DNA of 45,209 bases. It comes from Anaerolineales bacterium (GTDB taxonomy: Bacteria > Chloroflexota > Anaerolineae > Anaerolineales > Villigracilaceae). The DNA lies in the NCBI GenBank assembly GCA_030018695.1, contig JASEHI010000013.1, forward strand, positions 1-45,209, written 5' to 3'. Numbering within the stretch: position 1 is the first letter of the stretch; the number at the start of each line of letters is the position of its first letter. A program made the position numbers and the translations under genes. The notes under the pieces were generated by a model, which searched no databases, was not told where the DNA came from, and saw only the letters and a list, made by a program, of their open reading frames with translations. This document shows, piece after piece, positions 24,542 through 32,174 of the stretch.

Positions 24542-25573
24542 ATGACAAATACAAATGGCTACCTCTCAGGCTCCAACCTCGAACGCGTTCTCAAAAACGG
24601 CCACTTTGCCGTGACCGCCGAACTTGGCCCGCCGCAAAACGCGGACCGGTCTGTCATCATCAAGAAGTCTGCCCTGCTCAAAGGCTACTGCGACGGCGTC
24701 AACCTGACCGACAACCAGACCGCCATCGTGCGCATGTCCAGCATCGGCGCGGGCGCGATCCTGGTGCAGGAAGGGCTGGAGCCGATCATCCAGATGGTCT
24801 GCCGCGACCGCAACCGATTGGCGATGCAATCCGATCTGCTCGGCGCGTATGCGCTCGGCATTCGCAACCTGCTTTGTCTCACCGGCGACCATCAGTCTTT
24901 TGGCAACCACCCCGGCGCGAAGAACGTGTTCGACATCGATTCCGCCCAGATGGTGCAGATGGTCAGCGAGATGCGCGACAAGCGCATTTTCCAGTGCGGC
25001 GAGGAGATGAAAGGCCAGGAGCCGCGTTTCTTCGTCGGGGCGGCGGAGTCGCCGTTTGCCCATCCGGTGGATTTTCGTCCGTACCGACTTGGCAAGAAGG
25101 TCAAGGCTGGCGCGAGTTTCATCCAGACGCAAATCGTCTTTGATATCCCCGCTTTTAAGAAGTTCATGGAAAAAGTTCGCGAACTGGGCATCCACAAACA
25201 AACATACATCCTGCCGGGAGTCAGTCCGCTGAAAAGCCCGACGATGGCAAAATACATGCGCGATAACGTCCCCGGCATTCTCATCCCGGACGAAATCATC
25301 AAGCGCATGGAAGCCGCCGGCGCGATCTGGGCGGGCAAGTCGAAAGACGAGTTGACGCCCGAAGACAAGAAGGCGCGCTCGAAGGCCTGGCAGGCGGAAG
25401 GCATCAAGATCTGCATCGAGACCATCCAGCAGTTGCGCGAGGTTGAGGGCGTGTCGGGCGTCCACATCATGGCGATCGAATGGGAAGAGGCCGTCAAGCC
25501 GATTGTCGAGGGTGCAGGGTTGTACCCGCGCCCGGTCGTGCCTGCGCCGGAACCTCAGGCGGATAAGAATTAA
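24542..25573 (+). CDS. metF: 5,10-methylenetetrahydrofolate reductase
   Basis: MetF is the FAD TIM-barrel enzyme that reduces methylene-THF to methyl-THF, the methyl donor for AcsE. At 343 residues it is somewhat longer than E. coli MetF. Seen: the FAVTAELGPPQNAD N-terminal strand with the catalytic-Glu position, CLTGDHQSFGNHPGAKNVFDIDS (FAD-binding D and H), FFVGAAESPFAHP, and the SFIQTQIVFDI motif near 200 typical of MetF. CGGAGG lies 7 bases upstream of the ATG. With MetV directly upstream and Hdr/MvhD genes on both sides, this is the acetogen-type MetFV-Hdr arrangement rather than the NADH-only enzyme. Confidence 0.93.
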   Translation: MTNTNGYLSGSNLERVLKNGHFAVTAELGPPQNADRSVIIKKSALLKGYCDGVNLTDNQTAIVRMSSIGAGAILVQEGLEPIIQMVCRDRNRLAMQSDLLGAYALGIRNLLCLTGDHQSFGNHPGAKNVFDIDSAQMVQMVSEMRDKRIFQCGEEMKGQEPRFFVGAAESPFAHPVDFRPYRLGKKVKAGASFIQTQIVFDIPAFKKFMEKVRELGIHKQTYILPGVSPLKSPTMAKYMRDNVPGILIPDEIIKRMEAAGAIWAGKSKDELTPEDKKARSKAWQAEGIKICIETIQQLREVEGVSGVHIMAIEWEEAVKPIVEGAGLYPRPVVPAPEPQADKN

Positions 25574-25575
25574 CC

Positions 25576-25642
25576 GCCGAGAGCGCGGAGAACGCGGAGA
25601 GAAATCATTTTTCTCTGCGCTCTCAGCGGACTCTGCGGTTAG
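25576..25642 (+). repeat. Imperfect inverted repeat (CCGCCGAGAGCGCGGAG / CTCTGCGCTCTCAGCGG)
   Basis: The left arm has CCGC-CGAGAGCGCGGAGAACGCGGAGAG words and the right arm their reverse complement (CTCTGCGCTCTCAGCGGACTCTGCGG), around an AAATCATTTTT loop. It fills the gap between metF and hdrCB. The style 'ACCGCGGAGAACGCGGAGAG...' is common in intergenic repeats of many bacteria. Confidence 0.75.
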
Positions 25643-25655
25643 ACTGGAGATTGGT

Positions 25656-27074
25656 ATGCGAGAGAAACCACAACCCGCCGAAGACATCATGACCATCAAC
25701 CCGGCCCTGGCGCGGCGCATTCAGGAAGAACTGGGGCAGAACGTCTACCTGTGCTACCAGTGCGTCAAATGCACCGGCGGCTGCCCCATCGGCCAGTATT
25801 TCGACTGGCAGCCCAATCAAATCATGCGCGCCCTGCAGCTCGGCCAGGAAGACGTGGCGCTGCAATCCCAGACACCCTGGCTGTGCGCTGCCTGCCAGAC
25901 CTGCACCACTCGCTGCCCGCAGGGACTGGATATCGCCGCCATCATGGAATTCCTGACGCGCGAAGCTGTCGCCCGCGGCAACAGGCCGAAGGTCCCGGAA
26001 GTGGACGCTTTCAATAAAGCCTTCATGCGCGAAGTGCGCCTGTGGGGGCGCTCCTATGAACTCGGCCTGATGGCCGAATTGAAACTACGCACCGGAAAAA
26101 TCACCGAGGACATGGACCTGGCTGTAAAAGTTCTCGCCAAAAACAAACTCCCGTTCCTGCCCGTACGCTCGAAACCGCCGAAAAATGTCAAGCCCGTGCC
26201 TGGCGCGGCCAATGCGCTGGCGTACTATCCCGGCTGCTCCCTGCATTCGACAGCGGAGGAATTTAACGAATCGACCAAAGCCGTCTGCGAGGCGCTGGGC
26301 GTCAAACTGGTCGAGCCGAAAGGCTGGGTGTGCTGCGGCAGTTCCGCCGCCCACCGCGCCGACCCGCAAGAGGCCGTCCGCCTGCCGATGGAAAATCTAC
26401 GCATCATCGAACAGAGCGGCTTCAACGAGGCGGTCATGCCCTGCGCGGCCTGTTTCAGCCGTCACATGTTCGCCCTGCACGAAATCCGCCACGACAAAGA
26501 CTTGAAAGCCGGGATGGACGAAAAAATCGGCTACGAATATCAAGACTCAGTAAAAGTCAGTTCGCTGGGCGAAGCGCTCTTCCGCCGTGTCGGGCCGCAG
26601 ACGGTGATGGATAAGGTCAAGAAACCGTTGACCGGCCTGAAAGTTGTCTGCTATTATGGCTGTTTGCTGACCCGTCCTCCAGAAGTGACCGAGGCCGCCC
26701 ATCCCGAAAATCCCGCCGAGTTGGACGCGCTGATGGTCTCGGTCGGCGCGGAGGTAAAGGATTGGTCGTACAAGACCACCTGCTGTGGCGCGGCGCACTC
26801 ACTAACACGCCCGGATATTGTTCTTGACTTGAGCAGTCAGTTGATTGCGCATGCCCGCGCATCCGGCGCGGAGGCGATTGTAGTCGCCTGTCCGCTTTGT
26901 CACACCAACCTGGACGCGCGCCAGTTCCAGATGAAACTGGAAAACTCCGTGCCGGTCTTATATTTCACGCAGTTGATGGCCCTGGCGCTCGGCCTGCCCG
27001 AAAAGACCGCCGCGCTGAACAAAAACCTGGTAGACCCGCGGCCGTTGTTAAAAGACAAGGGTATTCTTCCGTAA
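25656..27074 (+). CDS. HdrC-HdrB fusion (heterodisulfide-reductase-type Fe-S protein)
   Basis: One 472-residue protein joins two subunits. Its HdrC part has two [4Fe-4S] motifs, C33-C36-C39-C43 and C77-C80-C83-C87. Its HdrB part has two CCG (cysteine-rich) domains: WVCCGSSA at C226/C227 with CAAC later, and TTCCGAAH at C376/C377 with CPLCHTN later. HdrB CCG domains bind the non-cubane [4Fe-4S] clusters that reduce heterodisulfide or related substrates. GGAG 6 bases before ATG 25656 supports that start; the next Met is 12 residues in. Together with HdrA1/2 and MvhD1/2 it completes an HdrABC-MvhD set that probably drives MetFV. A separate role with an unknown disulfide is possible. Confidence 0.9.
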   Translation: MREKPQPAEDIMTINPALARRIQEELGQNVYLCYQCVKCTGGCPIGQYFDWQPNQIMRALQLGQEDVALQSQTPWLCAACQTCTTRCPQGLDIAAIMEFLTREAVARGNRPKVPEVDAFNKAFMREVRLWGRSYELGLMAELKLRTGKITEDMDLAVKVLAKNKLPFLPVRSKPPKNVKPVPGAANALAYYPGCSLHSTAEEFNESTKAVCEALGVKLVEPKGWVCCGSSAAHRADPQEAVRLPMENLRIIEQSGFNEAVMPCAACFSRHMFALHEIRHDKDLKAGMDEKIGYEYQDSVKVSSLGEALFRRVGPQTVMDKVKKPLTGLKVVCYYGCLLTRPPEVTEAAHPENPAELDALMVSVGAEVKDWSYKTTCCGAAHSLTRPDIVLDLSSQLIAHARASGAEAIVVACPLCHTNLDARQFQMKLENSVPVLYFTQLMALALGLPEKTAALNKNLVDPRPLLKDKGILP

Positions 27075-27174
27075 CACCTTGGGATTTGATCGGGTAAAAC
27101 CTTTCAAGACACGGAAAACAACGACTGGAAAAGATCATCCTGGCCTTGCGCGGTGAGGCCGTCAAACGAGGCGC

Positions 27175-27813
27175 GTGATGACCCCTTTGAAAACAACCAG
27201 CCAGAAAAATATTCTCGCAGAACGTCTCTCCGGATTGCGTGATGAACTGCGCCGGAAGGCGAATCCGCAAACCTTGGCGGCGGACAGTGGCGCAGAATTT
27301 CAAACTGCGAACGGATTAGCCGAAATCCGCCTCTCTCTTTTCGGGAAACCGGTGCGCGTCGCCTTTCCGGACCTCGTGCCTGTGGAGGCCCAATCCGGCC
27401 AACCCCTGCCCGACGCTTTGCAGGCGCTCGTCCTGTACTATTTGGTCACTGCCGACGGCGCGCCGCTCGAAGGCCGCTGGATTGCTTTTGCCGACCTGCC
27501 GGATGGCCGTTTTTATAACCAGGCCTTTCAGGGTTATTCCGGAAATGAACTGGTCAAGTATTTCGGCGATGATCTGACCGCTTTGGAGCAGGCGGCGCGC
27601 AAACTGAACGGACTGAAGATTGCCTACGGCGACGCGGCCTTTGCCTTTCATGTTCTGCCTCGCTTGCCGCTGGCGGTGGTGTATCATCTTGGCGACGAAG
27701 ATTTCCCGGCAACCTGCAAGATATTATTCGACACCTCGGCTTGCCATTACCTGCCGACGGATGTCTGCGCCATTTTGGGCAGCATGTTGACGCGAAAATT
27801 GCTTGCTGCGTAG
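27175..27813 (+). CDS. DUF3786 family protein
   Basis: The 212-residue product matches DUF3786, a family of unknown function seen in anaerobes with corrinoid metabolism. Visible blocks: FGKPVRVAFPDL, QALVLYYLVTADGAPLEGRWIAF, YNQAFQGYSGNEL, LPRLPLAVVYHLGDEDFPAT and a C-terminal LFDTSACHYLPTDV segment. It has no signal peptide, no membrane helix and few cysteines. The start is GTG 27175 or ATG 27178 (adjacent). It follows hdrCB on the same strand, after a ~100-base gap that shows nothing convincing. A link to the acetyl-CoA pathway or to corrinoid handling is only inferred. Confidence 0.75.
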   Translation: MMTPLKTTSQKNILAERLSGLRDELRRKANPQTLAADSGAEFQTANGLAEIRLSLFGKPVRVAFPDLVPVEAQSGQPLPDALQALVLYYLVTADGAPLEGRWIAFADLPDGRFYNQAFQGYSGNELVKYFGDDLTALEQAARKLNGLKIAYGDAAFAFHVLPRLPLAVVYHLGDEDFPATCKILFDTSACHYLPTDVCAILGSMLTRKLLAA

Positions 27814-27825
27814 TTGGGCGTTGTC

Positions 27826-28479
27826 ATGAAAGAATGCTATTTTACGCCCGAAAATATCCAGGCAAAATCGCTGGAAATGATGGAGTCGCTACAAGATTAC
27901 CGGCGTAGCCACGACAATCTGCGTTTTCATCCCGATCGCGCCGCGCTGCTCGTGCTGGATATGCAGGAATATTTTCTAAGCCAGGCATCTCACGCTTTTA
28001 TCCCCAGCGCGCCAGCCATCATTCCGAATATCCAATCCCTGATAAAAATATTCGTCGCGTTTAATCGGCCAATAATTTTTACCCGTCACCTCAACACAGA
28101 GGAGAATGCCGGCATGATGGGAAAGTGGTGGAAAGATCTGATTCGTCCGCATACTGCGTATAGCCATGTTGTCAAACATTTAGATACCTCCAAAGGCACA
28201 ATACTTCATAAAAGCCAGTACGATGCCTTTTACGAAACGCCGCTCGAAAGCGACCTGCGCGCCGGCGGGGTGGGGGAGGTGGTCGTCAGCGGCGTAATGA
28301 CCCATCTGTGCTGCGAGACGACGGCGCGCTCGGCCTTCATGCGCGGCTTTGAGGTCTTTTTTACCATTGATGGTACAGCCACATATAGCGAGTCTTTTCA
28401 TCGAGCGACGTTGCTCAACCTGGCGCACGGATTTGCATTACCGGTACAGGTCGAAGAAATCCTTTCCGCCTTCAAATAA
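27826..28479 (+). CDS. Isochorismatase-family cysteine hydrolase
   Basis: The 217-residue product has the family's catalytic triad: D45 (VLDMQEYF), K129 (ILHKSQYDAF) and the nucleophile C162 (GVMTHLCCETTARSA). The family hydrolyses amides or vinyl ethers such as nicotinamide, N-carbamoyl compounds or isochorismate; the substrate cannot be told from sequence. ATG 27826 is taken because the TTG 12 bases upstream directly follows the previous stop. It is 12 bases downstream of the DUF3786 gene, so the two are probably co-transcribed. Confidence 0.88.
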   Translation: MKECYFTPENIQAKSLEMMESLQDYRRSHDNLRFHPDRAALLVLDMQEYFLSQASHAFIPSAPAIIPNIQSLIKIFVAFNRPIIFTRHLNTEENAGMMGKWWKDLIRPHTAYSHVVKHLDTSKGTILHKSQYDAFYETPLESDLRAGGVGEVVVSGVMTHLCCETTARSAFMRGFEVFFTIDGTATYSESFHRATLLNLAHGFALPVQVEEILSAFK

Positions 28480-28569
28480 CGGACGCCGGCAATCCCTGAC
28501 GACAAGGCTGCATACGATAAAAATCCCACAAACTGCGTGTAGCCAATAACACACAATACAAATACCTTC

Positions 28570-29472
28570 ATGTCAACCACTAAACAACCCAACCAACAAA
28601 CCCCCAAAACCATAATCATTGGCGCAGGCCCCGCTGGTACTTCCGCCGCCATCCAATTGAAACGCTTCGGCCTGTCACCAATCCTACTGGAAAAAGACCG
28701 CGTCGGTGGGTTGCTAATGAACGCCAACCTGGTCGAAAACTATCCCGGATTTCCGCATGGCATCCCAGGACCAAAATTGGTTGCATTATTCGAAAAACAA
28801 ATGTGGCGAATTGGGGTGGAGGTAACATACGATAAAGTCACCAGCCTCGACTTTGATGGCATTCGCTTTCTCGTCCATGCCAAACGCAACACCTATCCCG
28901 CATCTCACATTATCCTCGCCTCTGGCACAAAGCCAAAGCCATTTCCAATCGAAATTCCCGCACAGGCAAAAGACAGGGTTTTCTCCGAAGTGTGGCCTTT
29001 ACGGAATGTGCGCGGCAAGCAAATCGTCATCGTCGGAGCAGGGGACGCGGCTTTCGATTACGCCCTGAATCTCGCCAGCCGTGGAAATACCGTCACCATC
29101 CTCAATCGCGGCTCGGACGTAAGTTGCCTGCCGCTGCTCTGGGAACGCGCCATTGCGAACCCTTCAATAGCATACCTTGAACAAACAGCCCTTCAGCGCA
29201 TCGAAACAGACGCTCCAACTGGTCGCCTGTCGCTCCACACTCCACGCTCCACGCTCCTCGCCGATTACCTGCTCTACGCCATCGGCCGCGAACCAGCGAT
29301 GGATTTCCTGACAGAACGTGTCAAATTACAGGCGCAAAGACTGGTCGAAGATGGTAAACTTTATCTCGTTGGTGACGTTCACAATGGCTTGTACCGCCAG
29401 ACTGCCATCGCGGTAGGCGAGGGTCTGCGGGCAGCCATGCAGGTCTACGCTCGGATGCAGGAAGAACGATGA
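28570..29472 (+). CDS. Thioredoxin-reductase-like flavoprotein without the redox CxxC
   Basis: The 300-residue product has an FAD loop (IIGAGPAGTSAA, 17-28), an NYPGF motif, an ASGTKPKPF strand, a second dinucleotide loop (IVGAGDAAFDYA) and a LVGDVHNG flavin motif at the C-terminus. After the ASGTKPKPF region the usual CxxC is replaced by VFSEVWPLRN, which has no Cys. It is thus a second reductase-like protein in the window that lacks disulfide chemistry. A short CACTCCACGCTCCACGCTC word repeat is carried in frame near residue 222. The stop overlaps the next gene's ATG (ATGA), indicating an operon with the downstream prenyltransferase-fold and radical SAM genes. Confidence 0.8.
   Translation: MSTTKQPNQQTPKTIIIGAGPAGTSAAIQLKRFGLSPILLEKDRVGGLLMNANLVENYPGFPHGIPGPKLVALFEKQMWRIGVEVTYDKVTSLDFDGIRFLVHAKRNTYPASHIILASGTKPKPFPIEIPAQAKDRVFSEVWPLRNVRGKQIVIVGAGDAAFDYALNLASRGNTVTILNRGSDVSCLPLLWERAIANPSIAYLEQTALQRIETDAPTGRLSLHTPRSTLLADYLLYAIGREPAMDFLTERVKLQAQRLVEDGKLYLVGDVHNGLYRQTAIAVGEGLRAAMQVYARMQEER
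29231..29258 (+). repeat. In-frame GCTCCACACTCCAC-word repeat in the flavoprotein gene
   Basis: Three CTCCAC(A/G)C-type words in tandem encode LHTPRSTLL at a surface-loop position between LSL and ADYLLYAIG. There is no inverted arm nearby. Confidence 0.45.
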
Positions 29473-30485
29473 TGGATTGGCAAAGTCAACTCAGGGGCGA
29501 TCCATTCCCCTGGCTGCTGGAGGATGAGTCGCCGGGAGTCCGCTACCTGGCCCTGCGCGACCTCTGTGGCCTTTCACGCGATGACCCGCAGGTGATCTTG
29601 GCGCGTAAGGAGGCTCATATCAATGGGCCGATCGCGACCATCCTGGTCGGGATGAACGAGGCCGGTTACTGGGTCGTGCCGGGTCCGGGCTACGACCCGA
29701 AGTATCGCTCCACGGTCTGGACGCTCATCCTGCTGGCGCAACTGGGTGCCAGCGTGAATGAGGATGAACGGATAGCCCGCGCCTGTGATTATCTGCTGGG
29801 ATGTGCGCTCACCTCTCACGGTCAATTCACCGCCTCCGGCGCGCCTTCGGGAACCGCGGATTGCCTGCAAGGAGACCTGTGTTGGGCATTGCCCGAATTG
29901 GGCTGCAGCGACCCCCGCCTGGACAAGGCCTTCGAATGGATGGCGCGCAGCCTCACCGGTGAGGGCGTGGCTCCGATGAGCGAGCGGCAGGCTGAAGTGC
30001 GCTATTACGCCGGCAAGTGCGGCCCGAACTTTGCCTGCGGCTCGAACAACAAATTACCCTGCGCCTGGGGCGCGGTCAAGGTGATGCTGGCGTTCAGCGT
30101 CTGGCCGGCGGCGCGCCGCACACCCCTGATCGAGCGGGCGATCCAACAAGGCGTGGATTTCCTGTTCGGGGTTGACCCGGCCACCGCCGCGTATCCCACC
30201 GGTTACAGCCTCAAACCCAGCGGCAACTGGTGGAAGTTCGGTTTCCCGGTCTTCTATGTCACCGACCTGCTGCAACTGGTCGAGGCCTTGGTCGGGCTGG
30301 GTTTTGGCAGCGATCCGCGCCTGGTGAATGCGCTGGAGATTATCTGTCAAAAGCAAGATGAGCAGGGTCGCTGGCCGCTGGAATACGAGTACACCGGTAA
30401 AACCTGGGTTGATTTCAGTGAGAAGAAACGGCCCAACAAATGGGTCACATTACGCGCCCTGCGCGTCTTGAGGGCCGCTGCATAG
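29469..30485 (+). CDS. Prenyltransferase/terpenoid-cyclase-fold protein
   Basis: The 338-residue product has the alpha/alpha-barrel repeats of the prenyltransferase/squalene-oxidase-like superfamily: YRSTVWTLILLAQLGA, ACDYLLGCALTSHGQF, LCWALPELG, and a closing CQKQDEQGRWPLEYEY segment. Such proteins are often annotated as hypothetical or, misleadingly, as 'nitrogen fixation' proteins. No substrate can be assigned. Several Cys and His residues (GKCGPNFACGS) might bind metal. The start overlaps the previous stop by ATGA. The radical SAM gene begins 17 bases after its stop, so the three genes form a tight unit. Confidence 0.65.
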   Translation: MMDWQSQLRGDPFPWLLEDESPGVRYLALRDLCGLSRDDPQVILARKEAHINGPIATILVGMNEAGYWVVPGPGYDPKYRSTVWTLILLAQLGASVNEDERIARACDYLLGCALTSHGQFTASGAPSGTADCLQGDLCWALPELGCSDPRLDKAFEWMARSLTGEGVAPMSERQAEVRYYAGKCGPNFACGSNNKLPCAWGAVKVMLAFSVWPAARRTPLIERAIQQGVDFLFGVDPATAAYPTGYSLKPSGNWWKFGFPVFYVTDLLQLVEALVGLGFGSDPRLVNALEIICQKQDEQGRWPLEYEYTGKTWVDFSEKKRPNKWVTLRALRVLRAAA

Positions 30486-30502
30486 ATTTTGGAGATGAAA
30501 CG

Positions 30503-31447
30503 ATGAAAGTTTTTGCAGTTGCGGGTACGTCCGATATTGCCACCGTCTACATGGCTGACATGGGCGAGGGGCGGCTGATTGAATTTGTGGAAGCGCTACA
30601 GCCGCCGTACAGCCGCGACGAGCACTGGATCCTAATGGTATCCACCCTCTTCGGCTGCCCGGTGAAATGCCAGATTTGCGACGCGGGCGGGCAGTACCGC
30701 GGTAAGCCCAGCGCCGAGCAGATTCTAGCGCAGATTGATTACATGGTGACGCGCTGGTATCCCGATCGCAGCGTGCCTGCGGCGAAATTCAAAATCCAGT
30801 TTGCGCGCATGGGCGAACCGGCCTTGAATATGGCCGTGTTGGAGGCGCTGGAGGAACTGCCGCGCCGCTTCGACGCGCCCGGCCTGATGCCCTCGATTTC
30901 GACCATCGCGCCGCATGGCACGGATGCCTTTTTCGAGCGGCTGATGGATGTAAAAAACCGGCTATATCCCGATGGACGTTTCCAATTCCAGTTTTCTATT
31001 CATACGACTGATATTACATTGCGCGACAAACTTATCCCGGTGCGCAAATTCGACTTTGGCTGGATGGCTGCTTACGGTGAGCGTTTTCTGCGCCCCGGCG
31101 ACCGCAAGATCACGCTCAATTTCGCATTGGCAACCGGCGCGCCGGTTGAGCCAGAGGTGCTGCTGCGTCATTTCGACCCGGCGAAATATCTCATCAAGAT
31201 CACGCCGGTCAATCCGACCTGTCACGCGGTGCAAAATGGGCTGGTTTCGTATGTGGACGCGCTGCGGCCTGAATCGGCCCGGGGACTGGCTGAACGGCTG
31301 AACGCGGCCGGTTACGAAGTGATTGTCAGCATCGGGGAGGTGGTCGAGAACCAGATTGGCAGCAACTGCGGGCAGTACGTGCTGAAATATCTGGAAAACC
31401 AGGAACAAGTCAAAGACGGCTACACTTATCAAGTGCTATCAGTTTAA
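30503..31447 (+). CDS. Radical SAM protein, RlmN/Cfr-like
   Basis: The 314-residue product has the CxxxCxxC cluster motif C52-C56-C59 (GCPVKCQIC), followed by FARMGEPALN, equivalent to the GxGEP motif of RlmN/Cfr. FQFQFSIHTTD and a late Cys in GSNCGQYV resemble the Cys pair region of the rRNA methylases. It lacks the N-terminal accessory domain of canonical RlmN and is shorter (RlmN is ~350-380). It may act on a small molecule or RNA. ATG 30503 is chosen, with GGAG at about 8 bases. It lies in the unit with the flavoprotein and prenyltransferase-fold gene, which suggests a shared, uncharacterised pathway. Confidence 0.75.
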   Translation: MKVFAVAGTSDIATVYMADMGEGRLIEFVEALQPPYSRDEHWILMVSTLFGCPVKCQICDAGGQYRGKPSAEQILAQIDYMVTRWYPDRSVPAAKFKIQFARMGEPALNMAVLEALEELPRRFDAPGLMPSISTIAPHGTDAFFERLMDVKNRLYPDGRFQFQFSIHTTDITLRDKLIPVRKFDFGWMAAYGERFLRPGDRKITLNFALATGAPVEPEVLLRHFDPAKYLIKITPVNPTCHAVQNGLVSYVDALRPESARGLAERLNAAGYEVIVSIGEVVENQIGSNCGQYVLKYLENQEQVKDGYTYQVLSV

Positions 31448-31459
31448 TCACCAAAACAA

Positions 31460-31973
31460 ATGAGTCACTTGATTCCCGTATCCAGCGAAGACGACATTCT
31501 GCTCGAATACCGGGGTAACCCCATTGGGTTGCTTCTGGCGCATCACAACCTCGCGCGCCCGTACGAGGCTTACGAAAAAGCGCAATTGCTTGTCAGCATG
31601 TGCATGGACAATCGCAAATCGCTGCGGATGCCTGAGAACTTCGCTTACATCCTGCGCAGCGGCGGCGCGAATTTACGTCGCAGCGAGTTCAAGGTCTCTT
31701 ATGCGATCGCCATTGGCGGCGTATTGTGGCATGGTCAACCTGGCCTCGAAAAAAGAGTCATTTGTGCAGGGACTCGTGGAACATGCCTGTTGGGATCGAG
31801 AATTGGCCGAAGAACATTTTATGCACTTTGCGCCGATGTTTGAAATCGGAAATGAAGTGGATTTCGTCTTGAGCGAGGCAAAGCGGCTGCGCCTGCGTTA
31901 TCCCGGCATACAGGTCGCGCCGCTTTTGTATCGCATTGAAGATGGCTTGCTTTACCTTCTACGAGAAGGCTGA
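31460..31973 (+). pseudogene. Beta-carbonic anhydrase-like gene disrupted by an internal deletion
   Basis: The N-terminal half (31460-31723) holds the beta-carbonic-anhydrase Zn/Asp/Arg signature CMDNRKSL and YILRSGGANL. The C-terminal half continues in a different frame from 31725 (CGMVNLASKKESF ... LLYRIEDGLLYLL). Between them the stretch normally carrying the zinc-ligand His (GHxxCG type) is missing. V (GTA, 31721-31723) is followed after one base by the Cys codon, as if about 29 bases were lost. The reading as one broken gene rests on the family pattern. A sequencing or assembly error is possible. It lies 12 bases after the radical SAM stop. Confidence 0.65.
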
Positions 31974-31975
31974 TC

Positions 31976-32008
31976 GTAGGGCAGGTTTCCATACCTGCCG
32001 GTGTAGCA
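31976..32008 (+). repeat. REP-like palindrome GTAGGGCAGGTTTCC / GACCTGCC-type
   Basis: CGTAGGGCAGGT-TTCC-ATACCTGCCGGTGTAG forms a short hairpin just after the broken carbonic anhydrase. It resembles the REP-like palindromes at 36270 and 38336. Confidence 0.6.
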
Positions 32009-32030
32009 TGATTTCCTGAACAATTGATTT

Positions 32031-32140
32031 GGGTGTGTTTCAAATGAGTTGAAGTAAGAACGTCCCGAAGGTTTTGCTGAGAAAATTTGATCGTTTTTGC
32101 CAACCTTCGGGACGGTTTCAACTGATAATGAAACACACCC
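32031..32140 (+). mobile_element. 110-bp MITE with ~40-bp terminal inverted repeats and a 9-bp target duplication
   Basis: The left end GGGTGTGTTTCA...CGTCCCGAAGGTT is mirrored by the right end AACCTTCGGGACGG...TGAAACACACCC. It is flanked on both sides by AATTGATTT (32022-32030 and 32141-32149), a perfect 9-bp direct repeat that looks like a target-site duplication. It has no coding capacity, so it would need a transposase encoded elsewhere. It lies 34 bases before the cooC start. Confidence 0.8.
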
Positions 32141-32174
32141 AATTGATTTTAGTACAGGCAACGAGGAGCATGTG

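Noticed and set aside
27075-27174. Possible end of a gene (LEKIILALRGEAVKRGA before a TGA at 27177)
   Set aside because: The frame is closed ~27 codons upstream and has no start. It may be a remnant but is too short to support.
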